A stretch of 13,027 nt of DNA from Prevotellaceae bacterium. GTDB taxonomy: Bacteria; Bacteroidota; Bacteroidia; Bacteroidales; UBA932. The DNA is taken from assembly GCA_031287815.1 (NCBI GenBank), contig JAITSM010000097.1, positions 1 through 13,027 of the forward strand, written 5' to 3'. Positions 1 through 6,780 of this stretch are shown piece after piece; positions within the stretch are counted from its first letter, which is position 1; every line of letters begins with the position of its first letter. Position numbers and translations under genes: made by a program. The notes under the pieces were generated by a model. It was not told the origin of the DNA, searched no databases, and saw nothing but the letters and a program-made list of their open reading frames with translations.

Positions 1-145
1 TATTAAAGCGATGACAAAAATACAAAAAAATATGAAACTAAAACTGATAAGGCTAAAAATACAGCTGCTTTTGCTGCGGGTAACGGCGGAAGCAAGCATG
101 CCGCTGTGGTTGCAATTATTGTGGGAGGCGATTTTTAAGAGTTAA
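1..145 (+). other. Possible 3' tail of an upstream gene, frame uncertain
   Basis: Two plus frames are worth noting. One is open from the window edge to a TAA at 143-145 and has an ATG at 11; it reads as a basic, Leu-rich peptide of low plausibility. The other runs from just after a TAA at 4-6 to a TAA at 136-138. Its later part (AAFAAGNGG, then AAVVAIIVGGDF) looks more like real protein, but it has no start codon. The A7 run at 24-30 is where a frameshift could join the first frame to the second. I do not recognise a family. This may be the end of a decayed or frameshifted gene, or not coding. Confidence 0.2.
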
Positions 146-242
146 AAACTAAAAGTTAAAAGTTGGCTGGCGCCTTTTTAGTTGAAAATAAAGAATTGGC
201 TGTTGCTAGCCTCTGCCTACTGAAAACTAAAGACTGCCTACT
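137..242. repeat. AT-rich short-repeat module with GGCTGGCGCC
   Basis: Imperfect repeats of gttaaaa/aactaaaa words run up to GGCTGGCGCC at 165-174. They are followed by two copies of the word ctgcctactgaaa (around 214-246). The same words recur at 920-940 and 12800-12835. No promoter or gene was seen here. Confidence 0.6.
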
Positions 243-455
243 GAAAGTCCCGAAGGGACGCGATATGCATAACCGCAGGCAAGCGCAGCGCAGCCTGCGG
301 AAGAAGTCCCCCACTGCCTTTCGCGGCGCACTGTCCGTGCATAGCGGAAAGCTTGTGCTCCGCGCGAATGGCAGGGAGTGCATATAGCCCCCATGCTGCG
401 TTCCGCTGCGCTGCACTTGCATGGGGTTATGAAAATGTAAGCCCTCCGGGCTTAC
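243..455. repeat. Cluster of palindromes (REP/BIME-like intergenic element)
   Basis: Five perfect inverted repeats lie in about 210 bases. They are gtccc/gggac (247-251 with 255-259); ccgcaggc/gcctgcgg (273-280 with 293-300); gcac/gtgc (328-331 with 337-340); ccccatgc/gcatgggg (389-396 with 419-426); and gtaagccc/gggcttac with loop tcc (437-444 with 448-455). The short frames open here have no start context or family and are taken as chance. The organisation resembles bacterial interspersed mosaic elements. No REP-associated transposase gene is visible in the window. Confidence 0.55.
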
Positions 456-544
456 TGAATGGAGAATTAGCTGGCGCCAGCAACCTTAAACCTTAAACAA
501 TGACTCACGGCTAAAATACGAACAATTTGCGCCGCCGTAAAGCA
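456..544. repeat. GCTGGCGCCAGC palindrome module
   Basis: The 12-base palindrome gctggcgccagc at 470-481 sits in a 38-base stretch (461-498) that recurs at 12732-12769 with only two mismatches. It is followed by atgactcacg, a word repeated at about 2259-2290. The shared block shows that this intergenic text is dispersed, not local. Confidence 0.7.
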
Positions 545-811
545 AAATGCGGCACGCCCCCATCGAAATGCGGCACGCCCCAATTGAAATGCGGCACGCC
601 CCAATTGAAATGCGGCACGCCCCAATCGAAATGCGGCACGCCCCCATCGAAATGCGGCACGCCCCAATTGAAATGCGGCACGCCCCAATCGAAATGCGGC
701 ACGCCCCAATCGAAATGCGGCACGCCCCCATCGAAATGCGGCACGCCCCCATCGCAAGGGGGGATGCCCCAATCGCAAAGCGGCACGCCCCAATCGCAAG
801 GCGGCGCACCT
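545..811. repeat. 21-bp tandem repeat (minisatellite), about 12.7 units
   Basis: Ten near-identical 21-base units (545-754) are followed by two diverged full units (755-796) and a partial unit. The unit is aaatgcggcacgcccc plus a variable end: catcg (A), aattg (B) or aatcg (C); A and B/C differ at the base after the C run. The order of the first ten is A B B C A B C C A A, and the two diverged units end as C. This suggests a higher-order period of four units (84 bases). Because 21 is a multiple of three and the unit has almost no stops, five of six frames stay open; one plus frame gives repeats of MRHAPIE. I see no start site or domain that would make it a gene, so it is called a repeat. Confidence 0.9.
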
Positions 812-839
812 AAAATAAGTAGGGAATCAATATATTAAC

Positions 840-960
840 TTAAAAAAAGGGAATCGTATTTTTTATGTATGAGGTATGAAGTAGGAGTTGGCTGGCGCCT
901 TTTAAAGTTTCCGCTTTCAACTAAAAACTGCCTACTGAACCCCGGCGCCAGCCCCCGATT
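840..960. repeat. MITE-like unit with 10-bp terminal inverted repeats
   Basis: GGCTGGCGCC at 890-899 and its exact reverse complement at 944-953 enclose a 64-base unit containing ctaaaaactgcctactgaac. Short repeats (gtatgaggtatgaagta, 867-883) precede it. No target-site duplication is visible, and the unit is far too short to code for a transposase. It may be a tiny non-autonomous element or simply two markers facing each other. Confidence 0.5.
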
Positions 961-989
961 CCCGTTCCCCCTGTTTAGTAAAAAAAATG

Positions 990-997
990 TATCTTTG
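990..997 (+). promoter_or_regulatory. -7 box of the aminotransferase promoter
   Basis: TATCTTTG matches the Bacteroidetes primary sigma -7 consensus TAnnTTTG. It lies 20 bases before the ATG at 1018, giving a very short leader. No clear TTG -33 element is found at the usual spacing. Confidence 0.6.
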
Positions 998-1017
998 TAA
1001 ACATAGAATCGTTGATT

Positions 1018-2205
1018 ATGGTAGCTAATTTAAAGAACCTCTTTTCGGAAAGCGTTAAAAATATGAAATCCTCCGCTATCCGTGAATTATTAAAAGTATC
1101 CCAACAGCCCGAAATTATTTCCTTCGCCGGCGGATTGCCCGCCCCCGACCTGTTTCCTGTCGAAATATTGAAAAAAATGGCGGCGGAAGTGCTGGAAACC
1201 GACAGCGCGCTCGCCCTGCAATACGGCCCCACCGAAGGCGACCGGCGGCTGCGCGAAATTATCGTCGAACGCTACCGTAAGGAAGGCGTGGCGGCAGAAT
1301 TGAAAAATGTAATTGTTACAACAGCCTCGCAACAGTGTATCGACATTGTGTCCAAACTGTTTTTAAATCCGGGCGACACGGTGGTGTGCGAATTGCCGTC
1401 CTACCTCGCCGCCCTGCAATCGTTCGCCGCCTATCAGGCGAAGATGGCAGGCGTACGCCACAAGGGCGAACTGGCGGCCACCGTCGGCAAGCTGGTGGCG
1501 GAAGGCCGCAAGCCCAAATTCATTTATATCATCCCCGACTTCCAGAATCCGGCGGGAACGACGTTGTCGCTCGATGAACGGAAAATGGTGCTGGACGTTG
1601 CCCATCGCTACGATATACTGGTGGTGGAAGATTCCCCCTACCGCGAACTGCGTTTCGAGGGCGACGCGTTGCCGACGCTCTACCAGCTGGACGGCACGGG
1701 GCAGGTGATTACGCTGGGGACGTTTTCCAAAATCTTTGTGCCGGGCTTCCGGCTGGGATGGTTGCTGGCGCAGGAGGATATTATCGCAAAGGCTATCGTG
1801 GCAAAACAGGCTATGGATTTATGTTCGCCGGTGTTTGACCAGAAAATCACCGCCCGTTTCTTCGACCAAAATTATTTTGAAGGCAACCTGAAAAAAGTGA
1901 TTGCCGCCTACCGCGAAAAACGCGACGGCATGCTGGCTGCATTTGAAAAATACATGCCCGCCGGCGTTACGTGGACGCGCCCGCAAGGAGGGTTGTTCCT
2001 TTTCCTCACCTTGCCCGAAGGGCTGGACGCAAAAGATTTGTTCAATCTCGCCATCAAGGAAAATGTGGCTTTTGTGCTGGGCGAAGCGTTCCACTGCGAC
2101 GGCTCCGGCAAAAATACCCTGCGCATCAATTTCTCCTACATGAGTAAAGAAAAAAACGAAGAAGGCGTAAAACGCCTGGCACAAGCAATACGGCTAATGT
2201 GCTAA
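1018..2205 (+). CDS. PLP-dependent aminotransferase, class I/II (2-aminoadipate/aromatic type)
   Basis: The 395-residue product is a fold-type I aminotransferase that transfers an amino group from an amino acid to a 2-oxo acid in the cytoplasm. From the ATG at 1018, residues near 27-46 (QQPEIISFAGGLPAPDLFP) are the substrate-side start typical of the LysN/ARO8-like branch. NPAG near residue 177 and EDSPY near 204-208 are PLP contacts. TFSKIFVPGFRLGW carries the PLP lysine (about K238). TLRINFSYM near the C-terminus carries the carboxylate-binding arginine. Length is normal for the family. An in-frame TTG at 1012 would add two residues; the ATG is preferred because of its distance from the -7 box. 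The substrate cannot be read from sequence: 2-aminoadipate, aromatic and branched-chain substrates are all known in this group. The last codons merge into a short-repeat array (2191-2232). Confidence 0.93.
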   Translation: MVANLKNLFSESVKNMKSSAIRELLKVSQQPEIISFAGGLPAPDLFPVEILKKMAAEVLETDSALALQYGPTEGDRRLREIIVERYRKEGVAAELKNVIVTTASQQCIDIVSKLFLNPGDTVVCELPSYLAALQSFAAYQAKMAGVRHKGELAATVGKLVAEGRKPKFIYIIPDFQNPAGTTLSLDERKMVLDVAHRYDILVVEDSPYRELRFEGDALPTLYQLDGTGQVITLGTFSKIFVPGFRLGWLLAQEDIIAKAIVAKQAMDLCSPVFDQKITARFFDQNYFEGNLKKVIAAYREKRDGMLAAFEKYMPAGVTWTRPQGGLFLFLTLPEGLDAKDLFNLAIKENVAFVLGEAFHCDGSGKNTLRINFSYMSKEKNEEGVKRLAQAIRLMC

Positions 2206-2300
2206 TGTGACTAATGTGCTAATGTGACTAATTAGGCTGGCGCCGGAAACCTTAAACTCATGACTCACGACTAATAACTCACGACTTATGACTAACGACT
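2188..2300. repeat. Gene-end repeat array with GGCTGGCGCC
   Basis: The words ctaatgtg and ctaatgtga repeat about four times, starting inside the last codons of the aminotransferase and supplying its stop. They end at GGCTGGCGCC (2235-2244). A second array of tgactcacgacta-like words (about 2259-2300) follows. No promoter box is seen before the next gene, which may be read through from the aminotransferase. Confidence 0.65.
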
Positions 2301-2312
2301 AAAAAAATAATT

Positions 2313-4421
2313 ATGAAACGGTTTATCATTATTACAATTATCCCTTTACTGGCAATGAACAGTTGTACCTCCTCCCTTCCTGTGAAGTATCCCGAGACCG
2401 CAAAAACGGGGCATGTGGATACGTATTTCGGCACGGATGTGCCCGACCCCTACCGCTGGCTCGAAGACGACCGCTCGGACTCTACGGCCGCATGGGTGGC
2501 GGCAGAGAACGAAGTAACTTTCGGCTATCTGGAAAAAATCCCTTACCGCGCGGCTATCCGCGAAGCATTAACCGAGATCTGGAATTACCCGAAAGAAGGC
2601 GTGCCGGCGAAGCATGGCGATAAATATTTCGTGTATAAAAACGACGGGTTGCAAAATCAGGCCGTCCTCTACATTTTGGACAGCCTGTATGCCGCGCCGC
2701 GCGTATTCCTTGACCCGAATACGCTGTCGGCCGACGGCACCACGCGCGTGGGGAGCATCAGCGTGTCGAACGATAACCAATACGTAGGCTATACTGTCTC
2801 GTCCGGCGGGTCGGACTGGCAGGAAATCCGCATAAAAGACATGGCCGGCAATGACCTGCCCGACGTCATCAAGTGGGTTAAATTCTCCGGCATCTCGTGG
2901 CTCGACGACGGCTTCTATTATAGCGGCTACGATGCGCCGAAAGGCAGCGCCCTCTCGGAACAAAACCAGTTCAACAAGGTTTATTACCATAAATTAGGCA
3001 CGCCGCAGGCAAGCGATAAACTTGTTTACAGCGACCCGGCAAATCCGTTGCGCTACAACCGCGCCTCCGCTACGGAAGACGGCCGTTTCCTGATTCTCTC
3101 CATTTCCGGCGGCACGGACGGAAATACATTGGCGATAAAACCGCTGAAGAAACCGGGCGCCGGGTTTATTCCGGTAACCCCCGCCAATTTCGACCATGAA
3201 TTTATTCCGGTGGAAAATTTCGGCGACGCCGTATATATCCTCACCAACCAGGACGCGCCGCGTTATAAATTGATGAAAGTAACCGTCGGCAGCGGGCAGC
3301 CGCAATGGGAAACCGTTATCCCCGAAAGCGAGGACGTGCTTGTTTCCGCGACGGTAGCCGGCGATAAGATTGTAGCCGAATACCTGCACGCCGCCTGTTC
3401 GCAATTATTCATTTTCGACAGGGACGGCAAAGAAAAAACAGCCCTTGAACTCTCCGGCATCGGCAGCGTGGGCAGCATCAGCGGGAAGAAAGGCGAAAAC
3501 GAACTGTTCTACTCGTTCGCTTCCTTCACTACGCCCACCACCATTTTCCGCATTCCCGACATCCATACTCCCGCACCGGAAATCTACAAAGAAACACAAT
3601 TGAACATTCAACTCAGCGACTATGTAGTCAATCAGGTGTGGTACGAAAGCAAGGACGGCACAAAGGTGCCGATGTTCATCGTCTTTAAGCAGGGCACGCC
3701 GCTCAACGGGAAAAACCCGACGCTGCTCTACGGTTACGGCGGTTTTAACATCAGTATGACCCCGTCGTTCAGTATTTCGAATATATTGTTTTTAGAAAAC
3801 GGCGGCATTTATGCAGTAGCCAACCTGCGCGGCGGCGGCGAATTTGGCAGCAAATGGCACAAAGCCGGCACCAAACTGCAAAAACAAAATGTATTTGACG
3901 ACTTTATTGCGGCAGCCGAATACCTGATAAAAGAAAAGTACACTTCTCCCGAAAAGCTGGCTATACGTGGCGGTTCCAACGGCGGGCTGCTGGTGGGAGC
4001 ATGCATGGCGCAACGCCCCGAACTCTTCAAAGTCGCGCTGCCGGCGGTGGGCGTAATGGATATGTTGCGCTTCCACAAGTTCACGGTCGGCTGGGGCTGG
4101 GTGGATGACTATGGTTCGAGCGACAACGAGGAAGAGTTTCGTTACCTTTTGGGTTATTCGCCGCTGCACAATATTAAATCCGGCGTGTCGTACCCCGCTA
4201 CGCTCATCACCACCGCCGACCACGACGACAGGGTAGTGCCGGCGCACTCGTTCAAATTTGCAGCCACCCTGCAAGCTGCGCAGGCCGGCAGCAACCCGGC
4301 GTTAATACGCATTGACACCATGTCCGGGCATGGCTCTTCTTCCACCACCAAAGCGATTGAAGAATACACCGACCTCTGGGCGTTTACTTTTTATAACTTG
4401 GGGATGACGTTTAAAAAATAA
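2313..4421 (+). CDS. Prolyl oligopeptidase (peptidase family S9A), predicted lipoprotein
   Basis: The 702-residue serine peptidase is predicted to cut short peptides after proline. Residues 1-18 form a lipoprotein signal ending at C18 (AMNSC). The residues after C18 are not acidic, so surface export is not suggested and a periplasm-facing anchor is likely. Residues about 25-430 carry the N-terminal arm (DPYRWLED) and the seven-bladed propeller. The alpha/beta-hydrolase part starts near 440: LYGYGGF, NLRGGGEFG, nucleophile S555 in RGGSNGGLL, D638 in ADHDDRVVP, H673 in SGHGSS. W596 matches the tryptophan that stacks on substrate proline in porcine prolyl oligopeptidase, and R640 also matches. 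The catalytic half follows the mammalian enzyme closely, so the activity call is strong; only the localisation differs. A terminator follows directly. Confidence 0.96.
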   Translation: MKRFIIITIIPLLAMNSCTSSLPVKYPETAKTGHVDTYFGTDVPDPYRWLEDDRSDSTAAWVAAENEVTFGYLEKIPYRAAIREALTEIWNYPKEGVPAKHGDKYFVYKNDGLQNQAVLYILDSLYAAPRVFLDPNTLSADGTTRVGSISVSNDNQYVGYTVSSGGSDWQEIRIKDMAGNDLPDVIKWVKFSGISWLDDGFYYSGYDAPKGSALSEQNQFNKVYYHKLGTPQASDKLVYSDPANPLRYNRASATEDGRFLILSISGGTDGNTLAIKPLKKPGAGFIPVTPANFDHEFIPVENFGDAVYILTNQDAPRYKLMKVTVGSGQPQWETVIPESEDVLVSATVAGDKIVAEYLHAACSQLFIFDRDGKEKTALELSGIGSVGSISGKKGENELFYSFASFTTPTTIFRIPDIHTPAPEIYKETQLNIQLSDYVVNQVWYESKDGTKVPMFIVFKQGTPLNGKNPTLLYGYGGFNISMTPSFSISNILFLENGGIYAVANLRGGGEFGSKWHKAGTKLQKQNVFDDFIAAAEYLIKEKYTSPEKLAIRGGSNGGLLVGACMAQRPELFKVALPAVGVMDMLRFHKFTVGWGWVDDYGSSDNEEEFRYLLGYSPLHNIKSGVSYPATLITTADHDDRVVPAHSFKFAATLQAAQAGSNPALIRIDTMSGHGSSSTTKAIEEYTDLWAFTFYNLGMTFKK

Positions 4422-4449
4422 GCGGACTGTTTACAGGAAAGATTCTACA

Positions 4450-4488
4450 ATCCGCCGCTATGGTTATATATAGTGGCGGATTTTTTTT
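4450..4488 (+). terminator. Intrinsic terminator after the prolyl oligopeptidase
   Basis: A 12-bp stem (4450-4461 with 4470-4481, one G-T wobble) and an 8-base loop are followed by a run of T (4481-4488). It isolates the peptidase gene from folE. Confidence 0.9.
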
Positions 4489-4511
4489 AGCCCTATTAGT
4501 TAAACTTTTTG

Positions 4512-4519
4512 TACTTTTG
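4512..4519 (+). promoter_or_regulatory. -7 box of the folE-nfnA promoter
   Basis: TACTTTTG fits TAnnTTTG and lies 29 bases before the folE ATG, just after the upstream terminator. The -33 element is not clear. Confidence 0.65.
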
Positions 4520-4548
4520 CAATCGCGCAAAATTTAAAAAACATCCAA

Positions 4549-5154
4549 ATGGAAACAAAACATACCGGGTTTGAGAAGGTGGAGCAATACCGGCCGGAAA
4601 CGGTGGAGGCATTGAAAAAACATTATGAGGCTATTTTGTCGTTACTCGGCGAAGACCCGCATCGCGAGGGGTTGCTGAAAACGCCGGAACGCGTAGCCAA
4701 ATCCATGCTTTTCCTGACGCAGGGCTATCACCAAAATCCGATAGACATTATCAACACCGCAAAATTCAAGGAAGAATACCGGCAAATTGTACTGGTAAAA
4801 GATATTGAATTGTATGCAATATGCGAACACCACATGCTGCCGTTCTATGGGAAGGCGCATGTGGCGTATATCCCGAACGGGTATATTACCGGTTTGAGCA
4901 AGATAGCGCGCGTGGTGGAAGCCTTTGCCCGCCGCCTGCAAGTGCAGGAACGCCTCACCGTCCAAATCCGCGATTGCCTTCAGGAAGCGTTGAATCCGCT
5001 GGGCGTGGCGGTGGTTATCGAAGCGGCGCACATGTGCATGCAGATTCGCGGCGTGCAAAAACAACATTCCATAACAACTACTTCGGCGTTTACCGGCATG
5101 TTTATGAAAGACCTTCGTACACGCGAAGAATTTTTGCATTTAATAAAAGTTTGA
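4549..5154 (+). CDS. folE: GTP cyclohydrolase I
   Basis: This 201-residue enzyme converts GTP to 7,8-dihydroneopterin triphosphate and formate, the first step of folate/pterin synthesis; the active form in the family is a decamer. Zinc ligands are C92 and H95 (CEHHMLPFYGKAHVAYIP) and C163 (HMCMQIRGV). The 71-residue spacing between C92 and C163 equals that of the E. coli enzyme (C110/C181). H94 and H161 correspond to catalytic histidines. QHSITTTSAFTGMF near the C-terminus is the family signature. Length and start are normal. The gap to nfnA is only 12 bases and contains a GA-rich ribosome-binding sequence, so the two are probably one transcript. Confidence 0.98.
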   Translation: METKHTGFEKVEQYRPETVEALKKHYEAILSLLGEDPHREGLLKTPERVAKSMLFLTQGYHQNPIDIINTAKFKEEYRQIVLVKDIELYAICEHHMLPFYGKAHVAYIPNGYITGLSKIARVVEAFARRLQVQERLTVQIRDCLQEALNPLGVAVVIEAAHMCMQIRGVQKQHSITTTSAFTGMFMKDLRTREEFLHLIKV

Positions 5155-5166
5155 GAGGGGAAGCCC

Positions 5167-6021
5167 ATGTATAAAATCGTAGAAAAACGCTTTCTGGCAA
5201 CGGATATTTTCTTAATGGATGTGGTTGCGCCGCGCATTGCCAAATCGGCGTTGCCCGGACAATTCGTGATGGTGCGCGCCAACGAAACCGGCGAGCGCAT
5301 TCCGCTCACGATATGCGACTACAACGCTTCGCAGGGAACTATCACGCTGGTAACGCAAATCGTAGGCGCGTCGAGCCGGCTGATTTGCCAAAAGGAAAAA
5401 GGCGACAGCCTGCTGGATGTCGTCGGGCCGTTAGGGCGGCCGTCAGAACTGGTGTATAAAACAGATGAAGAATTAAAACAGCTACGCCTGCTTTTTGTGG
5501 CGGGCGGATTGGGCACGGCGCCGGTGTACCCGCAGGTGAAATGGCTGCACGAGCGCGGCGCAACGGTAGATGTCATCATAGGCGCAAAGACAGCGTCGTT
5601 GTTAATTTTTCAGGAAGACATGCAAACCGTTTGTACGAATTTATATATTACTACCGACGACGGCAGTGCGGGGCAGAAAGGTTTGGTAACCGACGTTATC
5701 AAACAATTAGTCGAAGCAGAAAAAAAATCGTACGATACGATAATTGCTATCGGCCCCATGATTATGATGAAATTTGTAGCATTGCAGGCCAAGTCGTACC
5801 ACATTCCGGTGGTGGTGAGCCTGAATACGCTCATGGTGGACGGCACGGGCATGTGCGGCGCATGTCGCGTGAATATTGGCGGGCAAACAAAATTCACCTG
5901 CGTGGACGGCCCCGAATTTGACGGCGCCCTGGTCGATTTCGACGAAGCCCTGCGCCGGCAGGGTATGTATAAGCAAATGGAAGTGGCGGCAAATGAAAAA
6001 TGCGAGCAAAAAAGAATCTAG
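5167..6021 (+). CDS. nfnA: NfnA-type FAD/[2Fe-2S] subunit of NADH-dependent ferredoxin:NADP+ oxidoreductase
   Basis: This 284-residue flavoprotein belongs to the ferredoxin-NADP reductase family. With NfnB it couples NADH and reduced ferredoxin to NADP+ reduction by electron bifurcation in the cytoplasm. The FAD-binding strand is RIPLTI (residues 44-49). The nucleotide-binding loop is VAGGLGTAP (111-119). The C-terminal cluster region has D225, C230, C233 and C245 (DGTGMCGACR, then FTCVDGPEF). Known NfnA proteins use one Asp and three Cys for the [2Fe-2S] cluster, and D225 fits. The relatives PyrK and SudB share this fold and databases mix the names; the NfnB-like partner downstream favours NfnA. 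Its TAG stop shares the palindrome CTAG with the stop of the opposite-strand hepT, so the expected neighbour nfnB is displaced by 760 bases. Confidence 0.88.
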   Translation: MYKIVEKRFLATDIFLMDVVAPRIAKSALPGQFVMVRANETGERIPLTICDYNASQGTITLVTQIVGASSRLICQKEKGDSLLDVVGPLGRPSELVYKTDEELKQLRLLFVAGGLGTAPVYPQVKWLHERGATVDVIIGAKTASLLIFQEDMQTVCTNLYITTDDGSAGQKGLVTDVIKQLVEAEKKSYDTIIAIGPMIMMKFVALQAKSYHIPVVVSLNTLMVDGTGMCGACRVNIGGQTKFTCVDGPEFDGALVDFDEALRRQGMYKQMEVAANEKCEQKRI

Positions 6022-6404
6022 TCGTTGTTGCCGTTTACCAAATCCTTTTGCATTTGTTCGATGACTTGGAGTAGCGGTAAAATATCGTTGCGAATGGTGT
6101 TGAATACCCTGTTGGCGTCAATTTCAAAATAATGATGGGCAATAATATCGCGCATTCTCATTATTTCATCCCAATTAACAGAAGAATATCGCGGTAAAAA
6201 CGATTTGCCGGTATGTTTGTCGATAGATTTTACGGTTTCACCGACGGCAAAAAGTTTCATGCAAACAATATCTAATAGATCCATTCCGGTGGATGAACAC
6301 ACAAAATCTTCGACAGAAGTAACTCGCGACGTCCGTTCAAGAATGGTTTGCAACGAAGTTGCTATACGTTGTAGCGAATTTAGCAATAAAGGTTTGTCAT
6401 ACAT
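6018..6404 (-). CDS. hepT: HepT-like HEPN toxin (DUF86 family)
   Basis: This 128-residue, mostly helical protein has the HEPN ribonuclease motif R-x4-H-x-Y: R85, H90 and Y92 in RDIIAHHYF. In studied HepT/MntA pairs the toxin cuts RNA and is silenced when its partner adds AMP groups to the tyrosine of this motif. The start overlaps the end of mntA by 8 bases, so the two are translated as a coupled pair with the antitoxin first. The stop shares CTAG with the nfnA stop, leaving no spacer between the convergent genes. Three full lines of the gene (6061-6240) are about 30-45% G+C, lower than the flanking nfn genes, which suggests acquisition by transfer. It could have become a domesticated regulator rather than an active toxin; sequence cannot decide. 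Confidence 0.88.
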   Translation of the reverse strand: MYDKPLLLNSLQRIATSLQTILERTSRVTSVEDFVCSSTGMDLLDIVCMKLFAVGETVKSIDKHTGKSFLPRYSSVNWDEIMRMRDIIAHHYFEIDANRVFNTIRNDILPLLQVIEQMQKDLVNGNND

Positions 6405-6690
6405 ATATCAGCTCTTTCTCTATCCGTTGCTTAAAAAAAGGATTCATATTATCGTGCTTGCAAATAATATCTACGGGCGTTTTTAAATACTTCTCCAGTG
6501 TAATATGAAGGCCAGCTAGGCCAAACAGGCTCATTCGGGGGGCTTCTATATATATATCCACGTCGCTGCCTTCGGTTTGGTCGCCGCGGGCAACCGACCC
6601 GAAAATACCCATGCGCTCGATGCCATACTCTGCAGCATGTTGGTTTTTATAGTCGCGTAATAAACGCAGATAATCGTTTGTGGTTTGCAT
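6397..6690 (-). CDS. mntA: MntA-like minimal nucleotidyltransferase antitoxin
   Basis: This 97-residue member of the DNA polymerase beta-like nucleotidyltransferase superfamily has the exact motif GS-x10-DxD (G31, S32, D43, D45; GSVARGDQTEGSDVD). A likely third metal-binding acid is D74 in TPVDII. Homologous antitoxins AMPylate the tyrosine of the HepT HEPN motif. All catalytic residues are present, so an active enzyme is expected. It is the first gene of a two-gene minus-strand unit with hepT, preceded by a full consensus promoter. The leader is only about ten bases. Confidence 0.9.
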   Translation of the reverse strand: MQTTNDYLRLLRDYKNQHAAEYGIERMGIFGSVARGDQTEGSDVDIYIEAPRMSLFGLAGLHITLEKYLKTPVDIICKHDNMNPFFKQRIEKELIYV

Positions 6691-6703
6691 TGTTCATTTT
6701 TTG

Positions 6704-6733
6704 CAAATTTAATAAATTTTCCAATGATACCAA
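6704..6733 (-). promoter_or_regulatory. Consensus promoter of mntA-hepT
   Basis: On the minus strand, TTG (6733-6731), a 19-base spacer and TAAATTTG (6711-6704) match the Bacteroidetes consensus exactly. It ends 13 bases before the mntA ATG. Confidence 0.8.
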
Positions 6734-6751
6734 AGGTAATGATTTGTTTTG

Positions 6752-6759
6752 TATATTTG
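6752..6759 (+). promoter_or_regulatory. -7 box of the nfnB promoter
   Basis: TATATTTG fits TAnnTTTG and lies 21 bases before the ATG at 6781. A TTG at -33 is not clear. This box and the mntA promoter lie back to back within about 55 bases, so the two units may interfere. It also explains how nfnB is expressed apart from nfnA. Confidence 0.65.
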
Positions 6760-6780
6760 CACCTTATTTTATCAAGAATA

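Noticed and set aside
163..422. Opposing 74- and 88-residue ORFs in the palindrome cluster
   Set aside because: They arise from GC-rich inverted repeats, show no family features and have no promoter or ribosome site.
545..811. Protein-coding gene made of MRHAPIE, KCGTPQS or GRAAFRW repeats
   Set aside because: Five frames are open simply because the unit is 21 bases with few stops; no start context, domain or flanking coding sequence singles out one.
545..811. CRISPR array
   Set aside because: Units are directly adjacent with no spacers and no cas genes are present.
1012..1017. TTG start of the aminotransferase
   Set aside because: It adds only two residues and the ATG at 1018 is the better start.
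6685..6780. Upstream start for nfnB at ATG 6685 (32 extra residues)
   Set aside because: The stretch contains both the mntA and nfnB promoter elements, and the conserved protein begins at ATG 6781.
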